DNA from: Dipetalonema caudispina
Lineage: Eukaryota; Nematoda; Chromadorea; Rhabditida; Onchocercidae
Assembly (NCBI GenBank): GCA_013365325.1
Contig: JABVXV010000080.1
Span: 153,384 to 217,383 of the forward strand
Direction of reading: 5' to 3'
DNA: 64,000 bases
The position numbers and the translations under genes were made by a program. The notes beneath the pieces were generated by a model that did no database searches, was not told where the DNA came from, and saw only the letters and a list, made by a program, of their open reading frames with translations. Of this stretch, positions 12,721-35,657 are shown in pieces (the stretch's first letter is position 1; each line of letters opens with the position of its first letter).

Positions 12721-15616
12721 CAACACCTACATAAACACTTACACAAAGAACCCAATAATGATTTGCTAATTAAGTTCCATTCTGTCATCTCCAAATGGTG
12801 GAATTTTATTCACCGACTAATTATGTCTTTCATTCATTTGGATATGTTATTATGATTATAATTAAACTTGATATGAAAGAGGAAAAGCCATTAGTCCATT
12901 TTAGCTACAAGTTTTGTCCAAATTTGAAAATGAAAAATATTATTTAAATCTGAAAATGAAACTTTCTATCTGCAAATTCCCATATGATTGTTATTTTAAT
13001 TGCATTTGTAGTAAGCTCAAATTTGTTCCAAATTTATTTAATGAAACATTATTGATTTATATCAAAATATGTTAGATGGAAAATATTATACAAAATAGAA
13101 TCTATACCACATGCGCATGCAGAATACCGTAGGCTTTTCATTCAGTGGCAAGCTTTACCTAAAATGAATGTTTGGGTAAAATAATCTCTGCAAGACATAT
13201 TTCATTTCCTAGTTTAGAATATGCATGTTTTTAAAAAGGCGTGGAATTTATATTTGAAGTAATTAATTAAATGCATTAATTCTCATTCCTAGTAAATGAG
13301 AAATTAATAAATAAATAAATCAATAATTAACTAATTAAAGGTGTAGTTATTAATTAGAATTTTAAGATTGCATTGCAAACTTCAGTATTATGCTCTATGA
13401 CAACAGCACCTGCTATGCCTTACTGCCACTATGTTCCAGGCTTAGTATCTAAGCAACGGAATGTCAAAAAAGTTAAGCTTGAAACAGCCGGTAAGACAGG
13501 TAAAACTAATACATTTTTATTAATTATAGCAGTTCTCAATCCTTCTTGAATACCATAAAAACTTGCTTGCAATGCATTTCGATTCTTTAATTTAACTTTT
13601 TCTTTTAGAGATGAATAACCTACGAGCTTAATTAAATATACAAGAAAAAACTTGCTTTGCTTAGCTTTCAAGCAGAAATAAATCCATTGAAAGCTTAATC
13701 AAATTATTTATTGCAGAAAGCTTCTTGTATTTTTCTCAAATTTTTCTTTTAATTTTGAAAATTTTCAACTAATCGAATCATTTTGGCACTTATTGAAAAT
13801 CGTTTATTATGAAAATGTCGAAAGAAAGATCAAAGTTCTGTTTTAGAAAACTCACATTATGTTGATTCAAAAACTTCCCATTTTCTTCAAAGAAAATCTA
13901 ATTTCTTTCCAATTTTTGAACAACACTTATTGCCAACTTATTCTTCATTGAATTCATTTCGATATAGTTTTAAGTCAAAGAGATTGTTGAAAAATGAAAG
14001 TTGTAAGTAAAATAAATTAATTAATGAGTGACATAAAATTTAGATAAAAATCAATATTTTGATGTTTTATATAATTGAATGAAAAAAATGTAACCAATGG
14101 TGACATTTTCTTGTTAAGTCCAGCTAAATCTCGAAATTAGATGGTACTCTAAATTTCATATTAAGTGTAAATCTGTTAAGTTCAACCATTTCTCTTCCTC
14201 CAGTATGATCCATTGTAATCATAAGATTTCACTTTTGTGAAATAAATTCACCGAAGATTTAAAATCTCATCGTCTTTCGAGGTCCAAACTAATGAAAATA
14301 GCACACTTTGATTTTTCATTCCATTCCTTTTCAACAATTATCGCCTTAAAATTGTTGGAATGGACAACTAACTGCTAAAGATTGTAACATTCGATAATAA
14401 CATGCCAATATGAGCCGACTGATTTTTTGGTCGAAAAGATTTTTCTTTTTTAAAAATTAAATATTTTTTCAGACAAATGAAATAAGATGAATAAAAATGA
14501 AAGATAGTGATAAAAATTTAGCTAGTATTTGATTCATTTTATCAATTGATCAATTAATTAATTGGGTTTTAAAATAGAGAAAAGGTTCGATTTATTCTGT
14601 AAGCTAAACTTTTTAATCATTAATTATTTACTCATCCTAATAGATAATAATAGAAATAATAATGCTTCAATGAGATGATATGAAAAAGGATAAGCTTAAA
14701 ATAATTACCAACCGGTAGCCAATGTCTATGAATTATAATCGAACGAAATAGTTGGGAACGGCAGTTATAATGAATAAATTATAAATGTTTTTTTTTTCCC
14801 GCAATCCGCCCATGTGTAAATTCAGTTCAGTTAATCCCTCGACCTCATAGATTTATTTCTCACTAATTAATATTAATGATAAACATCCTTTCGATAGTTT
14901 TTACTTTCTGTTGAAAAAACTTTCGTTGTTCAATGTAACTTTTGCCTTTCATTATCAATGTGATTTGATATGCGCAGGATTTTAATATTAGAAAATACCA
15001 CACTATAATTTATTTGCTTGCGAATATCAGTTAATTAATCATTAACTAAGTCTACTATAGGGTATCTATAATAATACCATAATTTTAGCTTCATCCTCTT
15101 TGTTAGTCTCAATTGTGCCTGTCTTAGTTGATGCATATTAGCTATGATAATAAGCATATCTGTCCACCAATTAATTCTGCTAATTATAATTAGAAGGAAA
15201 GGATGCAGTCAGTTATTAAGAAATATCACACATATATACTAATGAAAATTACAGTAATAAGCGTTGAATATTTCTCATTTATAAAAATGTTAATTGTCGC
15301 AAAGATGATAATAATGATAATTAATATATAAAATATTAGCTCATTTCTATATGTAGTACCTATATCGGCAAGTGAAAGCAAGTAAGCAGGCATGCAGACA
15401 TGCATTCATGCATGCAAGTAGGCAGACAATTGCATAGCTTCGAGCAACATTTAATTAAGTTACACCTTTAAGTCAGCCTCAATTCTCCGATTTGCCTTTA
15501 TAGCTGCCATATACATATGCACAACGATTAAAAGTGCTAATTATTCATTTACTGCCTTTTAGCACCATCCTTTCCTCCTTCTACATCTCTACTTTCACTA
15601 CATAAATGCACATATA

Positions 15617-15681
15617 GACAGACAGACAGACAGACACACACACACATACAGACAGACAGACAGACACACACACACATATAC
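15617..15681. repeat. Two-copy composite microsatellite (GACA)n(CA)n
   Basis: The array (GACA)4 followed by (CA)n and CATA occurs twice head to tail with a period of about 32 bp. This points to duplication of a whole compound microsatellite. Confidence 0.8.
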
Positions 15682-18215
15682 ATTGTGTTGCTTCTGTTAA
15701 TCAGTTCAGCTGGAGCAATTTTCTGATCAGTTCATCAGCCTTGTTCCTTTCTATTTCTCGTCCCGCCTTTAGAGCACTCCGATGATTTGATTGATAACTG
15801 ATAAGTGATTGAAATTACTTCATTCATTTACAGCAAGTAACAACTAATTAATTGCATGCTCAATTTTTGCTGAAGTTTAATCTAATTCATTTCGTTATCT
15901 GACATTCAATTTTGCTATTTTTCTTATTTCATTTCCATTCATTCAATTCATTTCAGATCAGTTCAATTTAATTCACTTTTATCATCATTTGCAAATAGTC
16001 ACATGTATTTAAATGCATCTTAATAGAATTTAATTTGATTAAATTTGCTTTTCAATCAACATAATTTGCATCCATCAAATGTTTTTTTACCATTCAATTC
16101 CTTTTCTAATTCATTTTCATAGTTCAACCCATACTATCCAATTGTCCTATATTTACATTTAGAATATATTAGGAAATCTCGAATACTTTTGACCGTTAAT
16201 AGCGGGAGAGAATAGAATAATATCAAGAAAACCATTCGATTATTGATATCGTAGAGTGTCTAAAAGAAATGATTTTTAATTTAGTAATTTTTCTCTTACA
16301 AAATTTCAAATGAATAATACTTTTTTCGAATTTGCATTTCATTTTTTAACAGAAAAAAAAAAAAAAAACTCACTAAATCACGCAACATTCATTTTTACAA
16401 AAAATATTTCTTATACAGACACAGAAGAAAAAGATGAAATTCTGTTTCAAAATAATAAAATAATTTGGAATATTAATTTAAATAAAGATTAGATTAAGTC
16501 TATACGATATAACCTATTAGCTCTTACTCTTTGTTTTTATTAATTATCAAAATTGACAATATTTGAACTACAAAAGTGAAGAGCAAAAATTATTAGCTTA
16601 GTTAAATGACAGCTTATAGTATCTATCTACATAATTTCAAAATTCCAATGATTAAAAAACTGTCCGTCCAAAATTTCTTTCCATTAACTCTAGTAGTAAA
16701 ATTGTATTCTGGACATTGTCCACTCTAATTAACGGTTGTACTAACTGTAAATTTTATTGCAAATTTAATAAATTGTTTTTCATTATTGGAATGAATGGTG
16801 ACGGGATATTAAAGAAGGTCAAAACAGAGTTGCAAATCCGTTGTGTTTAAAAGTTCAAGAAGACTTGCTAATTACTCTGAATAAAGCTAATGAGAAGAAA
16901 TATTGCCTCAGTAATTGCAAGGCTTTGTATTAAAGTAAGGAATCCAATAATATGACTTAAAATTCAAAAGATTTAGTGAGATATACTAAGCATTATGATT
17001 AATCGTAGTGTCTTAAAGATCTCTTTATTTGAAAATTTTTAATTATTTTATGGAATGTTAGCATATCCAGTCATTTCATTATTTCATTCTTCTTGTTGTC
17101 TAATTATAGTAATTAATGTTACTAATAATGATGATAGTGATTGATAAGCTACTTACTGATAATAATGTTGATAACTGAAGCATCACTTATGATGTGGAAA
17201 AATGACCTATCACTTTTCATAATTGAACCTTCATCTTATCATATAGCTAGAAGGTTCCCATCCTTTTTAAAAAATGCAGATGCGACTATTTGATAAAAAA
17301 TTTTCTCGCATTGTAAAATAGTTTGTCTTCAAAATTCTTTGATTTAGTTCAATTGCAAAATCTTTTTAATTTTAATATGTTTTTTTTCAAGTTTAATTCG
17401 AAATCTTCCAAGTATATATATATATATATATATGTAGGAAATGGAAATAGAAAATTAAAAGATACAAAATACTGTACGGCTTCCTGTCATATACTGTATA
17501 TGAAATCCGATGACTAGAAGAAACATTTAGAGATATTTGAAGTTATTGTTGATCATTGGATTTTCATTCTCAATTCCTAAAATTCCTAAAAAAATTTGAA
17601 TCTACAACATCTCATATTCTGTCCCTTTTTTAATTTGTAATCATAAATTAATTTCAAAATTTAACGTAATTTATTAAAGTGTCCTGCATTCTTGTAATAA
17701 ATTTACTAATAATTGCAAAGGGTTATAAACTTTTAAACCATAAATCCTGGTAAATACTTTTTTGCACTCAAAGTCTCCTCTAATTATTTCATTATATATA
17801 CATATATGAGACAAGAAGGCTTGTTACAAAAAGACCCTTAGAAATAAATATTGGCCTTTATCTTAAATAATTAATTTTCTGCAGAATATACATGCCAGGA
17901 ACATATATTGTAGTTTGTTAAATATAAAAGTTATAACATACATTTATTAATTAGATAACATAGTTTTATTTACAGTACCATAAGTGATTTGTTTATATGA
18001 TCAGGGTCAACTAATTTCCCGATGAACATTTCAGTATTTTAAGGTAACAATACTTTGGGTTATTAAATCCAGTCTTGAATTAGTCTAATCAGTTTTGCAT
18101 ATTAAAGATATTTTTATAATTTTGAAATATCACTTCGATATGATAGGAATCATATCGATATTAGTATTTGCATTCTGATATCTTATTGGAGTGTAAAAAC
18201 GAAGATAGTTTCGAA

Positions 18216-18221
18216 TTTCAG
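18216..18221 (+). other. Probable trans-splice acceptor of the homeobox gene
   Basis: TTTCAG lies 20 bases upstream of the ATG at 18242. A spliced leader joined here would give a very short 5' UTR, which is normal in nematodes. A cis-spliced upstream exon cannot be excluded, because the frame stays open back to the acceptor. Confidence 0.5.
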
Positions 18222-18241
18222 GTTCTGTGTGCGCAAGAAAT

Positions 18242-19557
18242 ATGTGCCTACATGCACCGCCTTGTAGCGCCGCTATAACTGTAGCATCTTATGTGAACCC
18301 ATCAGTTACCCAGAACCAATGTTCCCTTGGCGCCAGATTCCCACTTCCGGTTACACCGACCGCTCCATCTGCTCTTTTCCCCTCATTGTTTGGTACATCA
18401 TCAACATTCCAACAACAACAACAGCAACAACAACAACAACAACAGCAACAACAACAACAACAACAGCAACAGCAACAGCTGCTGCAACAGCCCCAAAATC
18501 TTAGTCCAATTAGCAGCAATCAAAATCCCGAAACGTTAACTATTTTCTCTGAACTAAATGCTGCGAAAGAATCAGCGTTAAATGCAAGTGCTACCTGCTA
18601 TCCTTTACTACCATCTTTGGAAAGTTTGATACCACTGACATTACTTCAACTGGATCAACACGTTTCCAGTTCAATATTTACTCCTCAGACATCACCTGCT
18701 TCTACCATTCCTGCATTGACCTCTAATCATAAGATATCGGAAACAAAGAATTTTCAACAGCCAGTGGAATGGATAGCACCTGTCAGACGTCCCTTAACCA
18801 CAGCACGTCTTCATAGGCAACTTTCGATGATCGAAAATAATTCCGATCATAACTCAATGGGAACAGATATGAAGCGACCCTCGGATTTCTCCATCAATCG
18901 CTTGCTACGGAAACACTGCGGTGGGTCTGCTTTCAATAAACGTTGCGATATTCCTGCATTTAGTCGACATCAACATGATGAAAGAAGTGGCAAGGGTCGG
19001 AAACAACGAACTATTTATGGCGTTTCACAAACTAAAATTTTGGAGAAAGCGTTTGAAGAGCAGCAGTATATGGTTGGAACAGGTAAGATTATTAAAACTA
19101 ATGTAACCTTACCAAAAAAAAAAAATAATTCAATGATATCTTTGCGAATGTATGCGAGCTTAAATATTCATGTTCATTCATAAATCCCTTTCTCATGAAT
19201 AACGTTTAGTGATAAAGCCGATAATACCCTGGAAGCTTTAGGAATCAAATAACTTGAATTTCGCATATCGAAGTCTCCATACGCAATCTTACTGAACCAC
19301 GCAATCCATGAATTTAGAATGTAGGAATGTAGAGGATTTCTTTAGGTATGACTTTAAAAAATTTTAGAATGTCAAAATACTGGAAAAATTGGGATCTTAA
19401 AAATCACGAAATTATCGAGGATATTTTGCGAACTTTTTTAGAGCGCGAAATGCTAGCTGAACGACTTGGATTGTCGGAAGCGCAAGTTCGGGTATGGTTC
19501 CAAAACCGACGTAGCAAATGGCGCAAACAACTACGAGCAAATATTTATGTCCAATAA
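18242..19557 (+). CDS. ANTP-class homeobox transcription factor with polyQ tract
   Basis: Two exons, 18242-19082 and 19442-19557, join in phase 1 (donor GTAAGA, acceptor TTTTTAG) to give 318 residues. A run of 23 glutamines encoded by mixed CAA/CAG codons spans 18410-18478, in a Ser/Pro/Thr-rich N-terminal half. The homeodomain is residues 252-311, at the extreme C-terminus. It has RKQRTIYG at its start, QYMVGTE in helix 1-2, and the recognition helix [14 protein letters not shown] with W48, F49, Q50 and N51 intact. QYMVGTER and [12 protein letters not shown] resemble the NK-related EMX/VAX/NOTO groups; I cannot name an orthologue. It should be a nuclear, sequence-specific DNA-binding regulator. 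I chose the ATG at 18242 because the frame upstream offers only a GTG. An AATAAA overlaps the stop codon. Confidence 0.88.
18410..18478 (+). repeat. CAA/CAG trinucleotide repeat coding for polyglutamine
   Basis: Twenty-three Gln codons, mostly CAA with six interspersed CAG, lie inside the homeobox gene. The mixed codons argue for selection on the protein tract rather than a pure, unstable repeat. Confidence 0.9.
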
Positions 19558-20335
19558 ATCATGTGTCAAAACTAGGAGTGTGGTTTATAAAAACTTCATT
19601 GTGATTCAATCTAAAAGAAATGGAATGTAATAACGATTTCCAAAAGAAGTCTCATTCGTTGATCTCATCGTATTTTTGAGATTTTAGTTTGCTAAATTTG
19701 AATTTGTTTGTAATATTTTGTCGAAATGAACCTATTTTATGCAGGAACGAATACAACAAAAACCGTGAAAATAACTTGTCATCGAGATCTCTCGATTTTT
19801 TCATGTTATTGAAGTAGTAGCGCAAAGCGAACATAGCTAGTGCACGTACTTTTGTCTGAAAAATGGTTTATAATAATTGAAAAAGGATAAGCTCTTGCAG
19901 ATATTCATACCTTTACAAATATTAATAAGGTTAATATCAATTAAACAAATTAACTTTACATCATATCCTTTTTCAATTTAAATTCCTGCTCTTAGGAAAA
20001 AACATTATGACCTAATTTCTGGAAAATAAATATGAGCCAACTCTTGTCCAAATCCAAATACGAACCATCTCTTGCCCAGATTCGAAAAGAAAGAAACTAA
20101 CATTTCCAAGAATTAAAATTACGCGTACCAAATAAAATGAAAAACAAGTTCAACTGAATGAATTTTAAATCCAAACAGAATCAGCTTACATCAAAAAATT
20201 AGGAGTGGAACTAAATCATCCAAAAATTATAAATAAATATAGTAAATTCAATTTAAAAATCAATAAACAATCAGGGGAAAAAATTCGAGCCAAGCTAAAA
20301 AAAACTTTGAGTGACTCTATAATATAAAATTTGAT
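19558..20335. other. Convergent intergenic spacer, homeobox gene and ctr-9
   Basis: The 3' ends of the plus-strand homeobox gene and the minus-strand ctr-9 face each other across 778 bp of AT-rich DNA. I see nothing else in it. Confidence 0.6.
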
Positions 20336-29985
<9,650 letters not shown>

Positions 29986-30964
29986 AGTTGTCACTCTAAT
30001 CTCACCAAATGTATTTCTTATCCTGAAAATAACCTGCAATTACCATAATTACGGAATCTCTCAATAACGACCCATAGCAACAGCATGGACGAAGATATGT
30101 TAACTTGATTCACGAAATGACTTATATCAATCAACACAAGAAGCGCATTCAGTCGTTCCGGTCTTACCGGAATATCCCATTCAGAGTTCATGACCCCAAT
30201 ATTATCTTGCCGAACAAAAAAACGAAGTAAAAAATATATGACAAATAGGTCGAACTGACTTCCGTTCTACATTCTGCCGAATTTCTACTTTACTAACAAC
30301 AGGATGTCATACGAACTATGAGAGACTATTACAAATCGAGATAACAGTTGCTAAAATTACAAAGAAGAAAACAGAATATTGGAAGGAAACAAAGATTGTG
30401 AGGAACGACGAAATAACATTATTTCATTAAAGAATTGAGAAACTGTAACTGAAAATGACAACGAATTGAGGGAGACATTGGAGAAAAGATAATGTAGTGA
30501 GGTATTGAAAAAATTACGAAATAACAATGTAAACTATATGTCTCAGAGATTGTAACAAACATACATACAGACACTCAACAAAAATATCTTCCCGTGACGT
30601 CCAATTGAGATCTTTCGTTACTCGTTGGAGTGAAATATTTCGAAATAATTGGGTTCTTTATTAATTTGAAATCGATTTAGAGAGGTTTTAAATTTTTTAT
30701 CTTTTGGATTTTTCGAATTATAATTGTTAAAACTGCATGAAACTTTACACGAGCCCATACACCCAAGGTTAACATCAAAATTTGCTAAAAGTGTGAATTT
30801 GATGGGGATTGTTTGGCAGTTAACACAAATTTCACATTAAATCTTTCCAAGTTTTTACACTGAATTACTATTAAATATCATAAGGCTATGCAAAAGTTTA
30901 GGAGATCAGTGTGCTGTAGGAATAACACAAACGTCATGTATAACTCTTTGATTTTTCAGAAATT
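29986..30964. promoter_or_regulatory. Shared divergent promoter region, ctr-9 / clpf-1
   Basis: Only 979 bp separate the two divergent start codons. No other gene is seen, so control elements for both probably lie here. I could not identify a TATA box or a named factor site with confidence. Confidence 0.55.
30953..30959 (+). other. Probable trans-splice acceptor of clpf-1
   Basis: TTTTCAG with an upstream T run lies 5 bases before the ATG at 30965. This is the classic nematode spliced-leader acceptor context. Confidence 0.6.
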
Positions 30965-33900
30965 ATGGAGTCATCAAAATCACCTCCAGAGCAGGATCTG
31001 CAAGAATTCACTTTAAAAGAGGATAGCGAGCTTCGTTTTGAGGTTTCTTATTTCTAACTGAGGATTTAAAATTTGTGCTTTGATTTAGTTTACTTCCAAT
31101 TCTTTCAGTTTAAATTATTTTCAGTCTCATGTTTGCAGGAGAGTGAAAAATGAGTATTTCTGGAGTTCGGAGGAAGAGTGAGAAGGTTAGAGTGGTTCAA
31201 ATTACAAAGTACTTAATACTGCCATATTTCAGGTTGCAAATGGTGATGTGATGCTAGAGCTTGTGGATGGACGAGCCGAAGTTTTTGGGACCGAGCTTAT
31301 TCAGCATAAAAAATATGTTTTCCCTGCTGGTACCGACATATTTATTTCAAATCATTTTTATTTCTATAAAAGAAATTATGCTTTACGCATACTCACTTAA
31401 ACCAATATAAGCCCACATGCGCATGTTAATTCAAAATGCTCTCGGCTTCTCTAAGTCAGTTGTAAGTCTGCGGAGAGCTTCCAGATGTGGTGAAAATCAT
31501 GTCTTTCAGGATCGAGAGTAGCTGTGTTTACATGGAAGAAGGCTGTCGTAGAACTTGTTGGAAAAACAGAGAGTGCATATGTTGCCGAACAAACTCCAAT
31601 GGTTTGTGTCGTTTTTTCGTTCACAGCTGTTTAAAAAATTAGGAATCTTTGAAATAAAGATTATTGTTGAATTTTAACTCGAAATTCTGATGCTAAAGTA
31701 ACTGTACTTGAGGACCACAGATTTAGAGTTGTTATGTACATCTTTTTTAATTGTTTCGATTGTTCTATTATCCACGTTGAAGTCAAATGAAAAAATCACT
31801 CGAAATTTGTTTTCGTCTGCTACCACTTCTCTCGTCCAAAATAATTATGGATAAGAAACATATTACGCTCATTTCTTCATATTTAACTGGCAAAAAAATA
31901 TGGAGAAATGAACATTAGAATGAGGTTCAGTAAATCCACCTTTATTTAAAAATGTTCTCAATATAACGTAGCAAATTTCAACAGTGCGAAAAGTGCAATT
32001 ACTTGACAATCGAAATTTGAGATTTTTTCAAATTTACAATTTTAATAACTTTTCTGACATTCCTTTTTAATTCTTTGTCTCTTTAAAGTGTCCTTTATTG
32101 CGAAGAATAAAACTTTTGAATTAGTATAAAATGAAACGCTGTAAAATGGGCATATTTCAGATCATTTATTTGAATACACATGCAGCTCTGGAACAGTTAC
32201 GTGAGCATGCTGAATCCGTAGTTATGCAACAAGAACAAGCTCGTGGGCCATCGTTAATGATAGTGGGTCCAACGGATGTGGGTAAAACAACGGTCTGTCG
32301 TATTCTGTGTAATTATGCAGTCCGGGTAGGCAGAACACCAATATTTGTTGATTTGGATGTTGGGCAGGTAGTTTTTTGCGTGATTTTTATGACAGATTTA
32401 ACGGAAACAAAAAATAAGATTTCGAGTTTAAACAGTATTTGCATTATTTAAGAATTGATATGATGCTAATATCAAAGTGATTAAAATTATTTGTGGAAAA
32501 AAGTCAAATTAAAAAAGAGGTATTTGTAAGCCTTCTTTGGTCTGAATGTTTATTGATTTCGGGCTTTGCACTTTATTATCTCTGTAGAATGAATTTTACG
32601 ATTTCAGGGAAGTATTTCTGTCCCTGGAACTGTTGGAGCACTCTATATCGAGAAAACAGCTGATGTTGTTGAAGGTTTCGATAAGAAGGCACCGTTAGTA
32701 TATCATGTATGTTCAAATTTTTAAACAGAAGAATTTTGAATGTACATGCATGAAAAAATATCATTGTATGAATAGATTATTCTTTTTAAACATAAAATGA
32801 AGTTAAGTCTAGGTGGGTAGCACTTCACTATCACTAGCGAGTTTTGCAAAACTAATTCGACATCCATCGTCGAAATCTTGTAATTTTTTGACGAATTAGC
32901 AACTTACATAAATCTCTTGCTTATAGGATTAAATTAATTTTCAATTTAAGCCCGAAATTTTTTCTTACTTTCGTTTTTCTTACTGCTTTGGAAACACCAA
33001 TCCCTCTTTTATGGATATTGCAGAATAACCTTAATTTTTCTCTTAAATGAAAAGCTGAATTTATGCAACTTGTAGTTTGGAAATCTTTCGTCCGGTTCTA
33101 ACATTCCACTATATGATTTACTGGTAAAGCAACTTGCGGAAGCAGTATCGAAAAGACGAAAATCTAGCCAAGATGCTACTTATGGAGGAGTAATAATCAA
33201 CACATGTGGTTGGGTTAAAGGGGAAGGGTAAGTAATTTATGTAGTTTTATTTGTATTGACATTATTCAAAATTTGGTAGGTCGGATTTTCCTCTTATCTG
33301 GTGTTTTTTTCTTCCATTTTAGAATTCAGTTTATAATTATTTTACTGGAACTGATGACGAATATTCGAGATAGTTTATGTTAACTTCCCAAGGCGGATAC
33401 GTTTAGACTTATGCAGTATATATAACTAAAAATTAGTTGAATTTCAGGTATGCATGTTTGGTAAATGCAGCAGAAGAGTTTGAAGTTGACGTTGTAATTG
33501 TACTAGACCATGAGCGATTATATAATGAGCTACAACGAGATTTGCCGTCTTTTGTCAAGGTTATATTTTTATCCCATTTTTCAATAATGCCGATTTGAAC
33601 ATCTTGACGAGATATTAAACTACCTGTAGCAGAAAAATGCTTTTTAGAATTCAAATTGATATGCAGCGCAAGACTAAGGCCTCGTCCATGCAGTAAATTC
33701 AAGAAATAGATTAAAAAGATATGTGGCTGCGAACATCGTAGCTTCGTTGCTGAGTAACCACAGCTGAGAGCGACTGCAGTGCTAACGAAAAAAAGCACTG
33801 TATTAAAGAATTGGGAATTTGTGCTACCTATATTATTCATTTGTGTAGTACAACTATCATATATTTGCATTGTAATATATTGTTACAGATTTTACATCAA

Positions 33901-34858
33901 CCGAAGTCCGGTGGTGTTGAGAATCGTTCAAAAGAAGTCAGAATATCGAGTCGCAATGCTGTTGTACATAAGGTTTGTGTATCATCAATCTTTCTCTATG
34001 CATTAAAAAAATTGTGCAGTTTTTTAGATGGTATCAAAAGAAATACCATGTATCCTACTAATATAATCTAAATTTCATATTTACAAAATCATGTGTAATT
34101 GCATATTTGTTGTAGAATGCAAAATGTTTTTAAATTAAAATAACTATTTTATCAATGAAATAAATAATTTCAGTATTTCTATGGCACACGCGCGATGCCA
34201 CTTTATCCACATACATTCGAATTATCATTTGATGAAGTTCAATTTTGCAAAATTGGCTGTGAGCGATTGCCTATCGAATGTTTGCCATTTGGGATGAAAA
34301 TTGAGGACCATAGGACAAAAGTATTAACTTCATTTTCTCCACCACAAGACATAGTCTCAAGAAAATTGTAAATACAGGGCATAGTAGTTGTTTTATGATT
34401 TTCCGAGCGAATTTCGATATAATTGTAGATTACAGAAAAGTCGATAAGAGTGGAACTAGGAAAAAATTCGAATAAAAATTTTCGAGTACAAGCAGATATT
34501 CCTGTAGAAATTATTCAGAGTTCAAAGCAATAAATGTGTAATATTACTTAAAAGATGTATAATTTCTGAAGAGATATGATCAACTCAGGTTTTAATGTAT
34601 TTGAGTCTTAAATGGATTTTTTAGGTAGTACCACTGGAACCATCAGGAGATTTGGTGCATCATCTTGTATCGCTTTCCATGTGTACAACTGTAGATCAGT
34701 CAGTACTAACCACGAACGTGATGGGTTTTATTGTGATTACGGCCGTTGATATGGAACGGGAAAAGCTAACAGTACTGAGCCCACAACCTTATCCGCTACC
34801 AGCCAAGGTTCTAATTCTTAGCGAAGTCACATTTATTGATGATAAGGAGCGGACTTAA
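30965..34858 (+). CDS. clpf-1: CLP1 polynucleotide 5'-hydroxyl kinase / pre-mRNA cleavage factor
   Basis: Ten exons join in phase to 433 residues (human CLP1 is 425): 30965-31042, 31233-31329, 31510-31601, 32161-32367, 32608-32706, 33076-33227, 33448-33559, 33889-33972, 34174-34320, 34625-34858. The family's three-part layout is complete: an N-terminal beta domain ([21 protein letters not shown]); a central kinase domain with the Walker A P-loop GPTDVGKTT at residues 125-133, [20 protein letters not shown] and [12 protein letters not shown]; and a C-terminal domain with [13 protein letters not shown] and HHLVSLS near the end. CLP1 phosphorylates RNA 5'-hydroxyl ends, belongs to the pre-mRNA 3'-end cleavage machinery, and acts with the tRNA splicing endonuclease in animals. 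The P-loop Lys and Thr are intact, so kinase activity is likely. It is divergent from ctr-9. Confidence 0.96.
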
Positions 34859-35436
34859 ATTTTAAGTTGCAACAGGCTAATAGAGTTTATGTAGTACTCA
34901 ATCTGCCTGGTTAGTAAGAACTGCTCATTAGTCAAAGAATTAATTTTGATTGTGCTGTTTTGCTGAATTGCTCTATATTAGAAGATAAGGTTTTAATATT
35001 GCAGTACTTTCTATGTTGCAGTTTTAAAGTTTGCTCTAAGTCTGGAAAATCTTGTTTTTTTTTTTTTTTTTTTTGAAAACTTTATAAGTTAAACTGTTTA
35101 GTTTGTTTGAAATTTAAAATATATTGCTGTTTTATTGCTGATTCTTGTTTGTGTTGTAATTATGGAGATGATGGATGTTTTCAACTAATTTTAGTTTTCC
35201 TGAGATCTACATTTGTGGAAAAGTCAAAACTTGTTTTGTTTTCATTTCGCAAGAAACATTTTCGTTATGTGTATATACGCTTTATTAATGCGTAGTGAAT
35301 AAATACTCTCAAAAGGAAATTTAAAAGTTTTTGTAATTTTGATGTTTGTACGGCACAAATGGAGTTGCAAAAGACTATACAGGTGGGAAAATATTACCGA
35401 GGAACATATTGTAGAGATTGTGTTGGAAAAAGATCC

Positions 35437-35557
35437 TTTTTTGCTCAGTTGAATATTAGGCCATATTTCTTCCGTCAATGAGAATCAATCGACATGCCGT
35501 TCAATTATGTTTGGGACAAGACAAAACTCCACTTGAGATCAATGAGAGCAGTGCTGT
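35437..35557 (+). repeat. 121-bp gap-flank repeat, left copy
   Basis: Base-for-base identical to 35658-35778 on the other side of the N run. It is best read as the same genomic segment present on two unmerged contig ends. Confidence 0.9.
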
Positions 35558-35657
35558 NNNNNNNNNNNNNNNNNNNNNNNNNNNNNNNNNNNNNNNNNNN
35601 NNNNNNNNNNNNNNNNNNNNNNNNNNNNNNNNNNNNNNNNNNNNNNNNNNNNNNNNN
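35558..35657. other. Assembly gap (100 Ns)
   Basis: Exactly 100 Ns, the conventional size for a gap of unknown length. Frames drawn across it are meaningless. Confidence 0.98.

Larger units (their letters stand above)
4406..18241. other. Gene-poor 13.8-kb intergenic region rich in simple repeats
   Basis: No open frame here shows a recognisable family, consistent splicing or conserved motif. The stretch lies between the 5' ends of the divergent integrin and homeobox genes, so it probably carries their control elements. It contains several microsatellites and one diverged direct repeat, listed separately. Confidence 0.6.

Noticed and set aside
13429..13671. 80-residue minus-strand frame
   Set aside because: Mixed composition but no motif, no splice partners and no similarity I recognise; best treated as chance.
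18227..18241. Homeobox start at the GTG at 18227
   Set aside because: GTG starts are not expected in nematode nuclear genes; the in-frame ATG at 18242 lies just after a TTTCAG acceptor.
18289..18519. Antisense and off-frame reads across the CAA/CAG repeat (polyCys, polyAsn, polyThr)
   Set aside because: Trinucleotide repeats keep all frames open; the Gln frame is the one continuous with the homeodomain.
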